64,000 nucleotides of DNA from Lachnospiraceae bacterium (GCA_017465845.1 JAFTVH010000002.1:36934-100933); one strand, 5' to 3'. Shown: positions 53,629-63,737, counted from the stretch's first letter. Numbers and translations: made by a program. The notes: generated by a model from the sequence alone, not told the origin.

Positions 53629-53885
53629 TATGAGCTAAATGCAGCACTGGCATTGGTGTGGTAGCAAATCTTGTCATAACCATCCATGCCAACGGCAGCC
53701 TCATTACAATTACCACTGGTAAACCATCCGGCGTATGCAAAATCCTTCATCTGATTTGTAGCGTCAGGGTCATTCTTTACACATTCACTGTTTACCAAAC
53801 CAATCTTAGTTACACAAGCTGCAATTGCCTGCGTCAATTCATAATGTTCAATCGTAACGACCGGAGTCACATAAGCTTTCTTCAT
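53628..53885 (-). CDS. Putative RiPP precursor peptide
   Basis: This 85-residue peptide has a leader-like start, MKKAYVTPVVTIEHYELTQA, matching the KxY-x-P-x-V-x-x-E-x-(F/Y)-E-L pattern of many precursor leaders, then a core region with Cys24, Cys35, Cys60 and Cys74 and a C-terminal CYHTNASAAFSS. It lies between a PqqD-like recognition protein and a HprK-like kinase, with a radical SAM/SPASM enzyme downstream. No double-glycine cleavage site is obvious. The peptide could be modified at cysteine, aromatic or C-terminal serine residues; which, if any, is unknown. Confidence 0.75.
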   Translation of the reverse strand: MKKAYVTPVVTIEHYELTQAIAACVTKIGLVNSECVKNDPDATNQMKDFAYAGWFTSGNCNEAAVGMDGYDKICYHTNASAAFSS

Positions 53886-53947
53886 AATTATTCCCCACTT
53901 TCTAACAAAAAAGTAATCTACATAGGTTCCATCAGTAGGATGGATTG

Positions 53948-54214
53948 CTATTCAACCAATAAATTATTCTCCCGCAATGCCTGAATAAAAGCATGTACAT
54001 CTGCGGTGGCTGTCTGGACATCTATCTCATAGTTCTCTGTCAAGGCTTCAACGAGAGTCTGTTCGGTCTGATCAGTCTCGAGCTGACGGAAAAGGAATTC
54101 TCCTGTCTCATTTAAAGAAGCCAGACCGGAAAGGCGTCGTGCTGCTTCCTGCGAAGGAATGGCAATCGTCTCGCCTAAAATATTACGAACACAGAATCCT
54201 GTAATCAGGCGCAT
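53948..54214 (-). CDS. PqqD-like peptide-recognition protein
   Basis: This 88-residue protein has FCVRNILGETIAIPSQEA, LNETGEFLFRQLETDQT, LVEALTENYEID and VHAFIQALRENNLL, the complete PqqD (RRE) pattern of a small winged-helix fold that binds precursor leaders and hands them to a maturase. It is the first gene of the minus-strand operon, 62 bases before the precursor. AGAAGGGGT precedes its ATG. Confidence 0.88.
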   Translation of the reverse strand: MRLITGFCVRNILGETIAIPSQEAARRLSGLASLNETGEFLFRQLETDQTEQTLVEALTENYEIDVQTATADVHAFIQALRENNLLVE

Positions 54215-54253
54215 ACATACCCCTTCTTTCCTGAAATCTATTATGTTGAGTAA

Positions 54254-54282
54254 ATTATAGCAGTAGTTTTATGATTTGGCAA
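54254..54282 (-). promoter_or_regulatory. Promoter of the RiPP operon
   Basis: On the minus strand TTGCCA (54282-54277) and TATAAT (54259-54254) are 17 bp apart, 40 bases before the PqqD-like start. It faces away from the promoter at 54334. Confidence 0.75.
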
Positions 54283-54333
54283 GAGGTTTTCATAAATACT
54301 TATACGAAAATACAAATAAATTCAAGGACAGCA

Positions 54334-54362
54334 TTGACTCGAAGGTGTGACGGTGGTATAAT
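54334..54362 (+). promoter_or_regulatory. Promoter of the exported-protein genes
   Basis: TTGACT at 54334-54339, a 17-bp spacer and TATAAT at 54357-54362 with TGG before it (extended -10). It lies 73 bases upstream of the gene at 54436 and is one of the best sigma-A type matches in the window. Confidence 0.8.
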
Positions 54363-54435
54363 TTTCAATGTATACCTTTTATGATTGGGTATAGTATGTG
54401 TTGAATAATACAACTTAAGGAGGAGTGAGAGTGTC

Positions 54436-55593
54436 GTGAGGGCAGAGAAAAGAAGAATAGTTATAGTAGCGACCGCTGCTATTGCTCTTGTTCTTATCTT
54501 GGTATTGATTGCTGCTGTCGTTGGTAAAGATGGTAATCCGCCGGAAGATTTATCTGTTGATATTGCACGCTTAAGTGAAGAGTTGGAGGTATCGGAAGAG
54601 GATAATGTGTCGCAGGAAGATGACCGGAAACAGGAAACGGTTGCATCTGAAAGTCACGAACAAGGCTCAGATACTGAGACAGACAAGAGTAGCGTAGAAA
54701 GTTCCGAAACCATCAAAAATGCGAATGATTCCCAAACAGCTCAGATTGAAGCTGAGGGGAGCAGCTCGGAAAGTTCCGCAACTCAGAAGGAGTCTGCAAG
54801 CACTGATAGCAGTGTCCCTTCATCAGAAAATGAAGAGGTCGGAGAGCCGGAAGCTTCACCATCAGAAGAGGAAGAATCCAAAGAACCTGAAGGATCAGAA
54901 GGACCGGAAGAACCCGTAGAGCCGGAGTCTTCACCGGCTGGGGAAGGAGAATCAAGAGAACCGGAGTCTTCGCCATCCGAAGACCGGGAAAACAGTTCAT
55001 CCGAAGCAGATACACCTGTACAGGAGCCGGAAGAACAGTACGCGCAGATTGCAGGTGGGAAAATTACCTGTGATTCTTTCGGGAGATTTTCCGGGCAGTA
55101 TGTGGAGGACGGACGAGACGAACTGGTAGAGAGTGTAGCGGCTGTCTTGATTACGAATCGTTCCAATGAATATTTGGAATATGCCACCTTGACTTTTGAT
55201 ATCGATGGAGCAGGAGCTAACTTCATTGTGACAGGTTTGCCGGCAGGAGCATCCGCCTGGGTATTGGAAGCCGGTAAACTGGTAATCGTGTCCGGAGCCG
55301 ATTTTATATATCAGGATTGCGTGAGTTCTTTCCGCGATGATATCATAGTGTCATCGGACAAGATTGCTTTAAAAGCAGATGGGAACATGCTGACAGCAAC
55401 AAACACATCAAGTGAAACGTTGAAAAATGTAGTAGTATATTATCGCGTATTACATACGGATGGTAATTATCTGGGTGGTATCACTTATACTGCTAATTTT
55501 GACACCCTGGAGCCGGGGGCGTCAACCGAAGTGCTGGCAGGACATTATTCTGCTGACGACTGTGAGGTCGTTCGTGTCAGTTGGGAGAACTGA
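54436..55593 (+). CDS. Anchored extracellular protein with long acidic Ser/Glu linker
   Basis: This 385-residue protein has one N-terminal membrane helix (about residues 8-29), a linker of about 165 residues rich in Ser, Glu and Pro (for example SSESSATQKESAS), and a C-terminal domain from about 200. The last part, ALKADGNMLTATNTSSETLKNVVVYYRVLH, resembles an FxLYD-type beta domain. The linker probably spans the cell wall to expose the domain. The GTG at 54436 is used with AAGGAGGAG ten bases upstream. Its partner is unknown. Confidence 0.7.
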   Translation: MRAEKRRIVIVATAAIALVLILVLIAAVVGKDGNPPEDLSVDIARLSEELEVSEEDNVSQEDDRKQETVASESHEQGSDTETDKSSVESSETIKNANDSQTAQIEAEGSSSESSATQKESASTDSSVPSSENEEVGEPEASPSEEEESKEPEGSEGPEEPVEPESSPAGEGESREPESSPSEDRENSSSEADTPVQEPEEQYAQIAGGKITCDSFGRFSGQYVEDGRDELVESVAAVLITNRSNEYLEYATLTFDIDGAGANFIVTGLPAGASAWVLEAGKLVIVSGADFIYQDCVSSFRDDIIVSSDKIALKADGNMLTATNTSSETLKNVVVYYRVLHTDGNYLGGITYTANFDTLEPGASTEVLAGHYSADDCEVVRVSWEN

Positions 55594-55663
55594 TATGAAA
55601 CCGTGATTACGCCAAGGCTGAAGCCCTGGCAATCAATAAAATAAATGTAAAGGAGAATGACTT

Positions 55664-58600
55664 ATGAAGAAACGAAGCACAGGCAAGAAACTTCTGGGAA
55701 TGGCGTTAACATTCATGACGGTATTTTCATTGTCATTAATGGATGTATCTGCTGCTGTTGGCGACCTGTCAAATGTATCTACTGGGTTAACGGGGAATAT
55801 TGATACCAGTGATACCATTAGCTTGCCTATTAGAATTTTGGATTATGAAGCAGATGGTATGCTCTTTGAGTATGCGGAAGCGAATGGTGTTAAAAGTGCA
55901 GCTGATTTCGGTGCGACATGGTACGAAGATTACACGGCCAGAACAGCTGTGGGCGGCACCATTAATACGGGGAACTATTGGTCGGATGTTACACTGGCGT
56001 TAAAGACCGGAACGTATGCAAATTATACAAGAGCGACATGGGCGGGGAATACAACCGCGAATTGGACCGGAAATCGTGCAGGTGTAGTACTTGCTGACTT
56101 TAGTACAAGCAGTACATACACAACAGACCAGGTTCGATACATGGTTATAGTATTCCGCTCTAATGTAAGAAGCGGTAATTTTACAGTTGGCCTTAACCGT
56201 GCTAATTTAAATGGAGCAGGCACTAGTGGTAACTATACCGGCAATATAGCGGTTACTACAGAAAACAATACTAATTGGACGTATGCAGTTTTAGATCTGA
56301 AGACTGGTACGCTTGGCTCTAATTGGAGTAAGGGTGCTGTTCAAGGAGTCTATGTAGGTCTTCCTATTGATGGATCCGGCGAGTGGATGGATATTGCCCA
56401 TGTTGCTTTTTTCAGTAATAAAGATATGGCAACAAAGTTCGGCGAATATGCATTGACAGACGGCAGTGACAGAGGTGATAACCGAGCATTTGGCTTGCTT
56501 CGCCACTCAAGAACACAGTCCGGTGGAACTGGTTATACGGGAATTATTGATGAGACAACAACAGTTGAACAGTTAAATACATATGGCGACACGACATCCG
56601 TTGATTTCAGCACATTAACTACTCTTGGCTATAAATTGCTTGGAACTTTTAAGCAGAGTGGTATTGCGAATGTAGGATTATTAGAATCAAGCCTGAGTAG
56701 TGAAGGGTATCCTGTTTATAAAAAAGAGGTAGTTACATATGTGGCTAATCTTTTAAAGAACTCTCTTTCAATCACGGAAAGAACTTCTGACGGCTGGAAG
56801 AACTACAGATATGTAAAAGGTACGGCAAGTTCTATATATGGCGGCACTGATCTGGCAACAGCATTACGCAATAAAATCAATGGAACTATGGGAACCTATG
56901 CTGCTGCAACAGAAAAAGATTTGGTCGGTACCTGGGAAGAATGCGGAGGAAATATTGCATCCTACTATGATGCAGCGTATTTCCTGTTGAATAGTATTTT
57001 TGTAAGCGGTTCTTATAATGAGTTGCAGGATGATTACGATTATCTTGTATTGTCTGCCGGAACTGACAGCACAACGGGCGATAAAGTATACATTTTTGAC
57101 GGCGGTTTTACAACATCTGCCACTCCTGCGTCAGCAAGAATTGCTATTAATTACGATAGCACAAAGCGAATAATCCAAAACAGCACTGCTGCAGGAAAAA
57201 CACATTTCGTATATGAAGGAAACAGTACAACTACATTAAATCCGTTCTTGCCTGTTACTGAAGATAACAATGCTACAGGACAGACAAAGAGCGTATACTA
57301 TCAGGATCCTGGTGTTTTAAGTACAGTTGCAACAAAGGATACCTATGTGGAGCGTGACTTCAACTTTGCAATGGTAAGCGAAGGGGAATTCGTTTATCAT
57401 GAGGATGAGAACTTATTCTTCGAGTTTGAAGGCGATGACGATGTTTACCTGTTTATCGATGGCGAACTTGTAATGGATATCGGTAGTGCACATAGTATTG
57501 ATGGTGTGCGCTTTGAACTAAATGATTATGTGGAAGCTGCAAAAGCGGGAACGCTTGGCAGTGCCGAACGTAATAAAAAGCTGACTTTGGAAGAAGGCGA
57601 TACATATTCTTTCAAGTTCTATTACATGGAGCGTCATGGATATGGTTCCAATATTCGAATCAACACCAATATTAAAGTAACTGACCCGAGTATGGTGACA
57701 GAGAAGACTGCTTATCAGAATGGAAGTCAGATTGAATATGGTAACATTATCAACAAAGATGAAGTTGTAGAATATGGATTTGCAATAACAAACAACGGAA
57801 GTGAAAATTTATATAATTTATCATTTACAGACAACGATATCGGAGTGATAATTGATGGTGTCAATGGTCTGCAGGTTACCGGATCCAGGGTATATGACGT
57901 AAATGGCGGAACATTAGAGGCAACCGATCTGGTAGCAGTTGTTTCGGGCCCCGGCTATGACGATATTACTGTTACTTTTGCAAATAATGAAGAATTAAAA
58001 GCCTTTATGGCATCTCTTACAGATGACGCAGTAATAGAAAATGGTGGCGGGCTTTGGAAAGAGAGTAAGGTTTTAATTCGTGGAATCGGATATAGATTGA
58101 CTGATGCACAGGTTAAAGCAGGAGTATTTGATAATACGGTCTTTTCTGCATCAACAAATTTGACAAAATCAAAAACATTACAGGGTCAGGCTACCATGCG
58201 TGTGTTTGTTCCCTCAGACCCGATGTATTATCAGTGGGCCAGCCATGATTTGGTAGTTACCAAATCAGATTTGATTACAGATATTCTGGCGGCTGCAAGT
58301 CAGGAGGATAATGTTTTATATGGTAAGGTTCCGAATCTTACAACTGGTAATGTAAATAAAATTGTGTTCTGTAAATCAAACGGAACTGAAATTACATCCG
58401 AGAATGCGACAATTAGCAGCAGCTATGATTTAACAATCAATTACAGCACAACGGGTTCCTATGTTTTCTATATAAAGATTACATATAATTCAAATGCTAA
58501 TAATGCGGTTGTTCCGGTGCTTGTGAATGTTACAGACGTAAAAGACAGTGTATATGTCCTTGACTATGGCTTGACTGCAGATTTGACGGATGATTTACAT

Positions 58601-60673
58601 GAGAATGATACCTTGACAGTCCCTGGACGTAATACAGATTACAAGCTGGAAGGTGTGACAGCAGATACACATTCTTATAAGCCCAACAATATTACTTTTA
58701 CAAATGCACAAAATTCTTCTTTAACCGGAGAATTTGGTAAGTACAGTTTGAGCGATAAAGCATTGTCTTATACGCCACAAGATTTCATGGAGGGATACGA
58801 CGAAATCTATACTGCAGTCCGTGTTTATGAGGGAACAGCTTCATCAGGAATAGGAAATGTTAACATCAACAGAGAAGTTGAAATGTTCAAAAAGGTAACA
58901 GTGTTACCGGCTACTGTAGTATATTACGAGGATGACTTCCCGGCAATCAAATATGAGGAAGCTCAGAACATAATCACAACAGATGGTAAATCTACCAACC
59001 TTGAACAGAATGTAGACAATAATGAAAATTACGGACATGATAATGTATATCAGGTTGCAGGAAATGTTAACTCCAGTGCAGGAACATTGACAACGATCAC
59101 CATCAAAGATACGAATACCTTTGCAAGTTTTGAATTTAAGGGTACCGGATTTGAAATTATTGGTCGTACAGATGCTAATAATGCGGGAATTATGATAGTA
59201 AGTGTCTACGAAAAAGGTGGCGAAAACCCTGTAAAACGCATCCCGGTTATTACGGAATATGATAACGGTGCTAATGGCGGAAATGATAGAATTCACCAGG
59301 TACCTGTTGTAAGAGTAAAGGGTCTTGACTCGGAGAAGACATATGAAGTTAAGATTTCCGGTATCCCGAAACGTGATTATGAGAATTGGGATGGAACGGG
59401 TTCACCTGAAGTGATAAATTCTTTCTTGTATATTGACGGATTACGTATTTATCAGCCTTTAGGTGACAGCGATGATAATTATACTGCAGAGGAAAATGGC
59501 GCAACATTTGCTGAAATCAGAAATCTGATTGCAGGTGGTTCAGTTGCCGTAGCGGAATACGAAGAAGTATATGACGAGTCCGATGAATTCAGGGTTGTTT
59601 CAGTTTCTGTCTCATCAGGAACAAGAACTAATACACAGACCTGGGTAGAAAACAGAAATGGTGATGCCTATGTTGAGGTAGAGGGCGAGGAAGAACCGGA
59701 AGTTGTAGAGAATGTTGTAGGTTCCGTTGATGATTATTTGAGATATGGACCAAACAATGAAGTGTATTTGGAAGGTACCTATTCTTACGAAGCGCTCGTA
59801 TTCTATGTGAAAGAAGACGCTGAGGCTGATGCACACAATCTTCAGGTTGCGATGCGGGCAATCGATGCAGGATTATTTAAGGGAGCTTTAGAAGAGGGTG
59901 AAGAAGCGGGTGTAGAAGCTCGTGTTAAATATGCTATTGAAACTGAAAATGGTATTGAATGGCAAACCATTACAGAATTAGGCAGCTCTACAGAGCAGTA
60001 TTACACCATTGATTATACACAGTGCCCGTATGATGCTGAAACGGGATACTATCAGGTTGTAATTACTGTGGGTGATCCTGATGAAGATGAGGATGAATAT
60101 GATGCTGTTGACAGTATGGTATCATTTTCAACTCTGAAATATAATGGACTTGAAATTGTTGCAGAAGATACATCAGGGAATGCTATGTTCAATGACACAG
60201 CAACAATATCTTATGTAGGCGGTGTTTTACCGTTAAGTAAGGCAAGAATGCTTGTAAGATCAGTGCTAAAAGCGCCGGTAACGCAGGCATCAACATCTAA
60301 GGAATCAACAACCGAAGAATCCACAACAAAAGAGTCGGAAACTGAGGAATCAACAACGGAGGAGGCGATAACAGAAGAGTCAACAACCGAAAAGTCAGAA
60401 ACTGAGGAATCATCAACCGAGGAGTCGACAACAGAAGAATCAACAACAGAAGAATCAACAACCGATGAATCAGAAACCGAGGAATCAGAAACTGAGGAAT
60501 CTGAAACCGAGGAATCGGAAACCGAGGAATCGGAAACTGAGGAATCTGAAACTGAGGAATCAACATCTGAAGAGTCAGAAACTGAGGAATCAGTCGAAGA
60601 GTCTACAACTGAAGAATCAACATCCGAAGAGGTGCCAAATGGGGAGGCAACATCTGAGGAATCAACAGTTTAA
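55664..60673 (+). CDS. Large secreted fibro-slime-domain surface protein
   Basis: This 1669-residue protein has a signal peptide with likely cleavage after VSA (residue 30). A fibro-slime-type domain lies at about 560-670: RDFNFAMVSEGEFVYHEDENLF is followed by a DDDVYLFIDGELVMDIG metal-binding-like loop, as in PA14-related modules. Several beta domains follow. Residues 1545-1669 are a repeat of (S/T)TEES units. It ends ATSEESTV, with no LPXTG motif and no C-terminal membrane helix, so it is either released or held by non-covalent contacts. It is the largest surface protein in the window. Confidence 0.8.
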   Translation: MKKRSTGKKLLGMALTFMTVFSLSLMDVSAAVGDLSNVSTGLTGNIDTSDTISLPIRILDYEADGMLFEYAEANGVKSAADFGATWYEDYTARTAVGGTINTGNYWSDVTLALKTGTYANYTRATWAGNTTANWTGNRAGVVLADFSTSSTYTTDQVRYMVIVFRSNVRSGNFTVGLNRANLNGAGTSGNYTGNIAVTTENNTNWTYAVLDLKTGTLGSNWSKGAVQGVYVGLPIDGSGEWMDIAHVAFFSNKDMATKFGEYALTDGSDRGDNRAFGLLRHSRTQSGGTGYTGIIDETTTVEQLNTYGDTTSVDFSTLTTLGYKLLGTFKQSGIANVGLLESSLSSEGYPVYKKEVVTYVANLLKNSLSITERTSDGWKNYRYVKGTASSIYGGTDLATALRNKINGTMGTYAAATEKDLVGTWEECGGNIASYYDAAYFLLNSIFVSGSYNELQDDYDYLVLSAGTDSTTGDKVYIFDGGFTTSATPASARIAINYDSTKRIIQNSTAAGKTHFVYEGNSTTTLNPFLPVTEDNNATGQTKSVYYQDPGVLSTVATKDTYVERDFNFAMVSEGEFVYHEDENLFFEFEGDDDVYLFIDGELVMDIGSAHSIDGVRFELNDYVEAAKAGTLGSAERNKKLTLEEGDTYSFKFYYMERHGYGSNIRINTNIKVTDPSMVTEKTAYQNGSQIEYGNIINKDEVVEYGFAITNNGSENLYNLSFTDNDIGVIIDGVNGLQVTGSRVYDVNGGTLEATDLVAVVSGPGYDDITVTFANNEELKAFMASLTDDAVIENGGGLWKESKVLIRGIGYRLTDAQVKAGVFDNTVFSASTNLTKSKTLQGQATMRVFVPSDPMYYQWASHDLVVTKSDLITDILAAASQEDNVLYGKVPNLTTGNVNKIVFCKSNGTEITSENATISSSYDLTINYSTTGSYVFYIKITYNSNANNAVVPVLVNVTDVKDSVYVLDYGLTADLTDDLHENDTLTVPGRNTDYKLEGVTADTHSYKPNNITFTNAQNSSLTGEFGKYSLSDKALSYTPQDFMEGYDEIYTAVRVYEGTASSGIGNVNINREVEMFKKVTVLPATVVYYEDDFPAIKYEEAQNIITTDGKSTNLEQNVDNNENYGHDNVYQVAGNVNSSAGTLTTITIKDTNTFASFEFKGTGFEIIGRTDANNAGIMIVSVYEKGGENPVKRIPVITEYDNGANGGNDRIHQVPVVRVKGLDSEKTYEVKISGIPKRDYENWDGTGSPEVINSFLYIDGLRIYQPLGDSDDNYTAEENGATFAEIRNLIAGGSVAVAEYEEVYDESDEFRVVSVSVSSGTRTNTQTWVENRNGDAYVEVEGEEEPEVVENVVGSVDDYLRYGPNNEVYLEGTYSYEALVFYVKEDAEADAHNLQVAMRAIDAGLFKGALEEGEEAGVEARVKYAIETENGIEWQTITELGSSTEQYYTIDYTQCPYDAETGYYQVVITVGDPDEDEDEYDAVDSMVSFSTLKYNGLEIVAEDTSGNAMFNDTATISYVGGVLPLSKARMLVRSVLKAPVTQASTSKESTTEESTTKESETEESTTEEAITEESTTEKSETEESSTEESTTEESTTEESTTDESETEESETEESETEESETEESETEESETEESTSEESETEESVEESTTEESTSEEVPNGEATSEESTV
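60291..60670 (+). repeat. Glu/Ser/Thr repeat at the end of the fibro-slime protein
   Basis: About 25 in-frame 15-bp units of GAAACTGAGGAATCA type encode (E/T)TEES. They are variable in sequence but keep the frame. The region is strongly acidic and could be a wall-spanning or cation-binding stalk. Confidence 0.85.
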
Positions 60674-60713
60674 GAATTAATAGCAAATTGTATTTGGGGT
60701 GTTACAGAATAAT

Positions 60714-60747
60714 GGGAAGAACTGTCGCAAATGCGACAGCTCTTCCC
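60714..60747 (+). terminator. Stem-loop between surface genes
   Basis: A 15-bp stem with one mismatch (GGGAAGAACTGTCGC with GCGACAGCTCTTCCC) and an AAAT loop lies 41 bases after the fibro-slime gene. Only GGTTT follows, so it is a weak terminator or a processing hairpin that protects the upstream message. Confidence 0.55.
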
Positions 60748-60796
60748 GGTTTAGCGAAAAAACAAAAAAATCCAAGAAGAGAAGAGTATTTTATTT

Positions 60797-63685
60797 ATGA
60801 GAACAATAGGAAAAAAAATAATAGCATTTTTATTGGTTGTAACAACATTGGTCAGTGTAAACATTACTGTATCTGCATCAGCAACGGATGCATCTAATTA
60901 TGGCAAATTGTTAGATTCTTATACATCTAATAGCAGCAAATTCACCCTTACAACTTCCAGCAGGCTTTTCGTAGTGTCTGATTCTGAACCTACAGGAGAT
61001 CTGCTTCAGACAGTACAGCTTGTTAACAGTCAGCTTGCATCAAAAGGACTTCCAAGTTCCTCTGCACTGGATATTGCATGGGGACCTGAAAGCTATGCAA
61101 AAGCAGGAGATATCGTTATTGTAAAAGATAGCTCTTTAGCAACAGAAGCATACAAGTTGGAGGTTACTGAGAAAGCGGTTGTTTCTTATGCAGACGTGGA
61201 TGGTCTGATTTACGGAGTTAACAGCTTAATTAAATTTTTCATAGCTGACGGTGATTGTAGTTTATCCGGATTTACAGCGGCCGATGCCCCTGATACAAAA
61301 GAGCGTACCGTTATGTTAGATACCGGACGTAAGTATTACACTGCTGAGTGGATTAAAAATTTCATCAAACAAATTTCATGGATGGGTTATAATACCCTTG
61401 AACTGCACTTTTCAGAAGATGGTGGTTTCCGTGCTGATTTCTGGGATCCGGCTTATTATACAGATAATTATAGCCCTGATAACGATTTTACATGGCTTTG
61501 CGGAAGCCATGTGCAGTCATGGGTAAAGGATCCATATAGAACAGATCCCGATGCAGGCAAATATCTGACAACTGCAGAGCTTGTTGATATTCTTAAAACT
61601 GCTAAAGAGTATCATATTGATGTGATCCCTTCTTTCGATAGTCCGGCGCACATGGATTATATCACATGGAAGTTTGAACAGAATTATAAGAGTAATAAAA
61701 GTTACAGTTTTACTTATGATGGAACAACTTACAAAGCATCATCAACAAGTGGATGCATTAACTATACCGGTAAAACCGGAGCATCTACTCCTACATGGCC
61801 ATATTATACAACCATCGATATTACAGATGGAACAATGGCAAAAGCATTTGTTTTTGCACTGTATGAAGATATTGCAGATTTCTTTAAAGAATATGCAGGA
61901 AGTACAGATTTTTCCATTGGCGCAGATGAAGTAAATTTGAGTTCAGGTTATGGCATTAAATGGAGTTACAGTGCTTTCCCAGGTTATGTCAATGAACTGA
62001 ACAGAATGTTAAATGATAAGGGCTATACCTGCCGTATGTTCAATGACTTTATTGGTTCTACTACATATAATCAGAGCAGTTCAGCAAAAGCTATATATGA
62101 TTTTGATGACAACATTGAAATTATGTACTGGAACTCTGATTTTAATCCCACAACAGGTAAATGGGATGAACCTATCTGGCATGTGAAATTCTTCTGGGAA
62201 AACAATACCGGAAGCACAGACAACTGGGGTGATGGCGGAAGAACGCTTTACAACTGTATTCAGACAAACTGTTATTATGTATTGCGTGTAGCAGCAAGTA
62301 CGACAAGTTATCCAAATATGGATGCACGAAATCCTGAAAATTATAACTGGACATTCTATCACAGCAACGAAGAGGATATTTACAATGAATGGTATCCTGC
62401 GGATATCAGTGAAAAAGGTCTTTATACAGAGTATGCCACAGATGTACCGGCAGATCAGTTGGGCGGTGCTTACTTCCTGATTTGGAACGACTATGCATCA
62501 CTGAACACAGAAGCTGAAGTCTGGAATGGTGTGAAAGATAATACCGGGACAAGCAGCTATACATACAGCTTGTTTAATCGTATGTGGTCTAACACCATGA
62601 AAATGTGGAATTCAGACATCAATGACACTGTGACTTATAGCAATTTTGCAACGATTCGTGATGAGTTCGGATACTTCCCGGGCTTCACAAGTTGTTCAAA
62701 GTCAGCTTCTTTACCCACAGCAAGCACTCCTTATCAGGCAAGAATGGCAGATAATTCTGAGCTGGAAGCAGCTTTAGCAAACAAAATCTCAAACGAAAAC
62801 AGCTTATATACAGCAGAAAGCTACGCAGCTTATGAAAATGCTTACAAAGCTGCAGTAAGTGTAAATGATAACTATGCTTCAACAGCAGACAGCATTGCAG
62901 CTGCAATCACAGCACTTAAGAATGCAGAAGCAGCCCTGACTGTAAATAAGTTAACTGTATATTATAAAGCAACGGTGGATAGCAGTGAAACAACTGTTCA
63001 GACGGCAACGACACATACACCGGATGGTTCAGGAAATTATAGTATTACACTTGGAGAAATGGAAGGTTATAAGATTGTAAATGTTGATGGCACGACAACA
63101 TTTACTCCGAACGATACTAACACTGCAGGTACGCTCGCAGGAAATATCCAAAATGGTGCGACAGTTGTTACGGTATGGTATGAAAAGACTGCTCCGTCAC
63201 TGGATGCGCTGAACGCTTTATTAGAAGATGCAATTACAGAACAGGGAAAATATACAGATGAATCCTGGGCTGCATATGAAGCTGTCAGAGATGAAGCATT
63301 GTCAGTCAGTGCACAGTTGCCGGATGGTTATACACAAGAAGATGTTGATGATTTGGCTCAGAGATATGAAGCGGCGAAAAAAGCATTAGTTGTTGAAGGG
63401 GCTGAAACAGCGATTGAATCTATTAAGAGAATGTCAACTACGGTACGTGTGAAAAAACCGATTGGCCTTAAAATTACAACAACTGCAGATGTGACATCTA
63501 TTGAAGTCAACGGTGCAGCACCTTCCAGTGCTACCAGCAGTACTACAACATTGGAAGATGGCAGCGAAGGAAAGCTTTGGATAATTAACTTCAAAGCACC
63601 TTCAACCAAAGGAAAATATACCTTTACAATTGGTGCAGTTGGTGATGCTACGGTTACTGAAGATATCACAATTACAGTAAAATAA
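60797..63685 (+). CDS. Secreted GH20 beta-N-acetylhexosaminidase-like enzyme
   Basis: This 962-residue protein has a signal peptide (cleavage near VSASA, residue 28), an N-terminal GH20b-like domain, and a GH20 barrel with VMLDTGRKYYTAEWIKNFI, NTLELHFSEDGG, VIPSFDSPAHM and the catalytic pair Asp377-Glu378 in IGADEV. Later parts include two FIVAR-like helical modules (near 650-720 and 810-870), a beta module and a final FTIGAVGDATVTEDITITV domain. It should cleave terminal GlcNAc or GalNAc (or lacto-N-biose) from host or bacterial glycans. No LPXTG signal is present. Confidence 0.87.
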   Translation: MRTIGKKIIAFLLVVTTLVSVNITVSASATDASNYGKLLDSYTSNSSKFTLTTSSRLFVVSDSEPTGDLLQTVQLVNSQLASKGLPSSSALDIAWGPESYAKAGDIVIVKDSSLATEAYKLEVTEKAVVSYADVDGLIYGVNSLIKFFIADGDCSLSGFTAADAPDTKERTVMLDTGRKYYTAEWIKNFIKQISWMGYNTLELHFSEDGGFRADFWDPAYYTDNYSPDNDFTWLCGSHVQSWVKDPYRTDPDAGKYLTTAELVDILKTAKEYHIDVIPSFDSPAHMDYITWKFEQNYKSNKSYSFTYDGTTYKASSTSGCINYTGKTGASTPTWPYYTTIDITDGTMAKAFVFALYEDIADFFKEYAGSTDFSIGADEVNLSSGYGIKWSYSAFPGYVNELNRMLNDKGYTCRMFNDFIGSTTYNQSSSAKAIYDFDDNIEIMYWNSDFNPTTGKWDEPIWHVKFFWENNTGSTDNWGDGGRTLYNCIQTNCYYVLRVAASTTSYPNMDARNPENYNWTFYHSNEEDIYNEWYPADISEKGLYTEYATDVPADQLGGAYFLIWNDYASLNTEAEVWNGVKDNTGTSSYTYSLFNRMWSNTMKMWNSDINDTVTYSNFATIRDEFGYFPGFTSCSKSASLPTASTPYQARMADNSELEAALANKISNENSLYTAESYAAYENAYKAAVSVNDNYASTADSIAAAITALKNAEAALTVNKLTVYYKATVDSSETTVQTATTHTPDGSGNYSITLGEMEGYKIVNVDGTTTFTPNDTNTAGTLAGNIQNGATVVTVWYEKTAPSLDALNALLEDAITEQGKYTDESWAAYEAVRDEALSVSAQLPDGYTQEDVDDLAQRYEAAKKALVVEGAETAIESIKRMSTTVRVKKPIGLKITTTADVTSIEVNGAAPSSATSSTTTLEDGSEGKLWIINFKAPSTKGKYTFTIGAVGDATVTEDITITVK

Positions 63686-63737
63686 GAGCATGGTAACTAA
63701 AAGGAGCAACATCTCATAATTTAAAGGATAATCAAAG

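Noticed and set aside
55611-55630. Terminator between the genes at 54436 and 55664
   Set aside because: GCCAAGGCT and AGCCCTGGC can pair, but the loop is two bases and no T-run follows, so termination is unlikely.
60297-60566. Minus-strand repeat frame opposite the TEES repeats
   Set aside because: Its low-complexity sequence arises only from the 15-bp repeat on the other strand.
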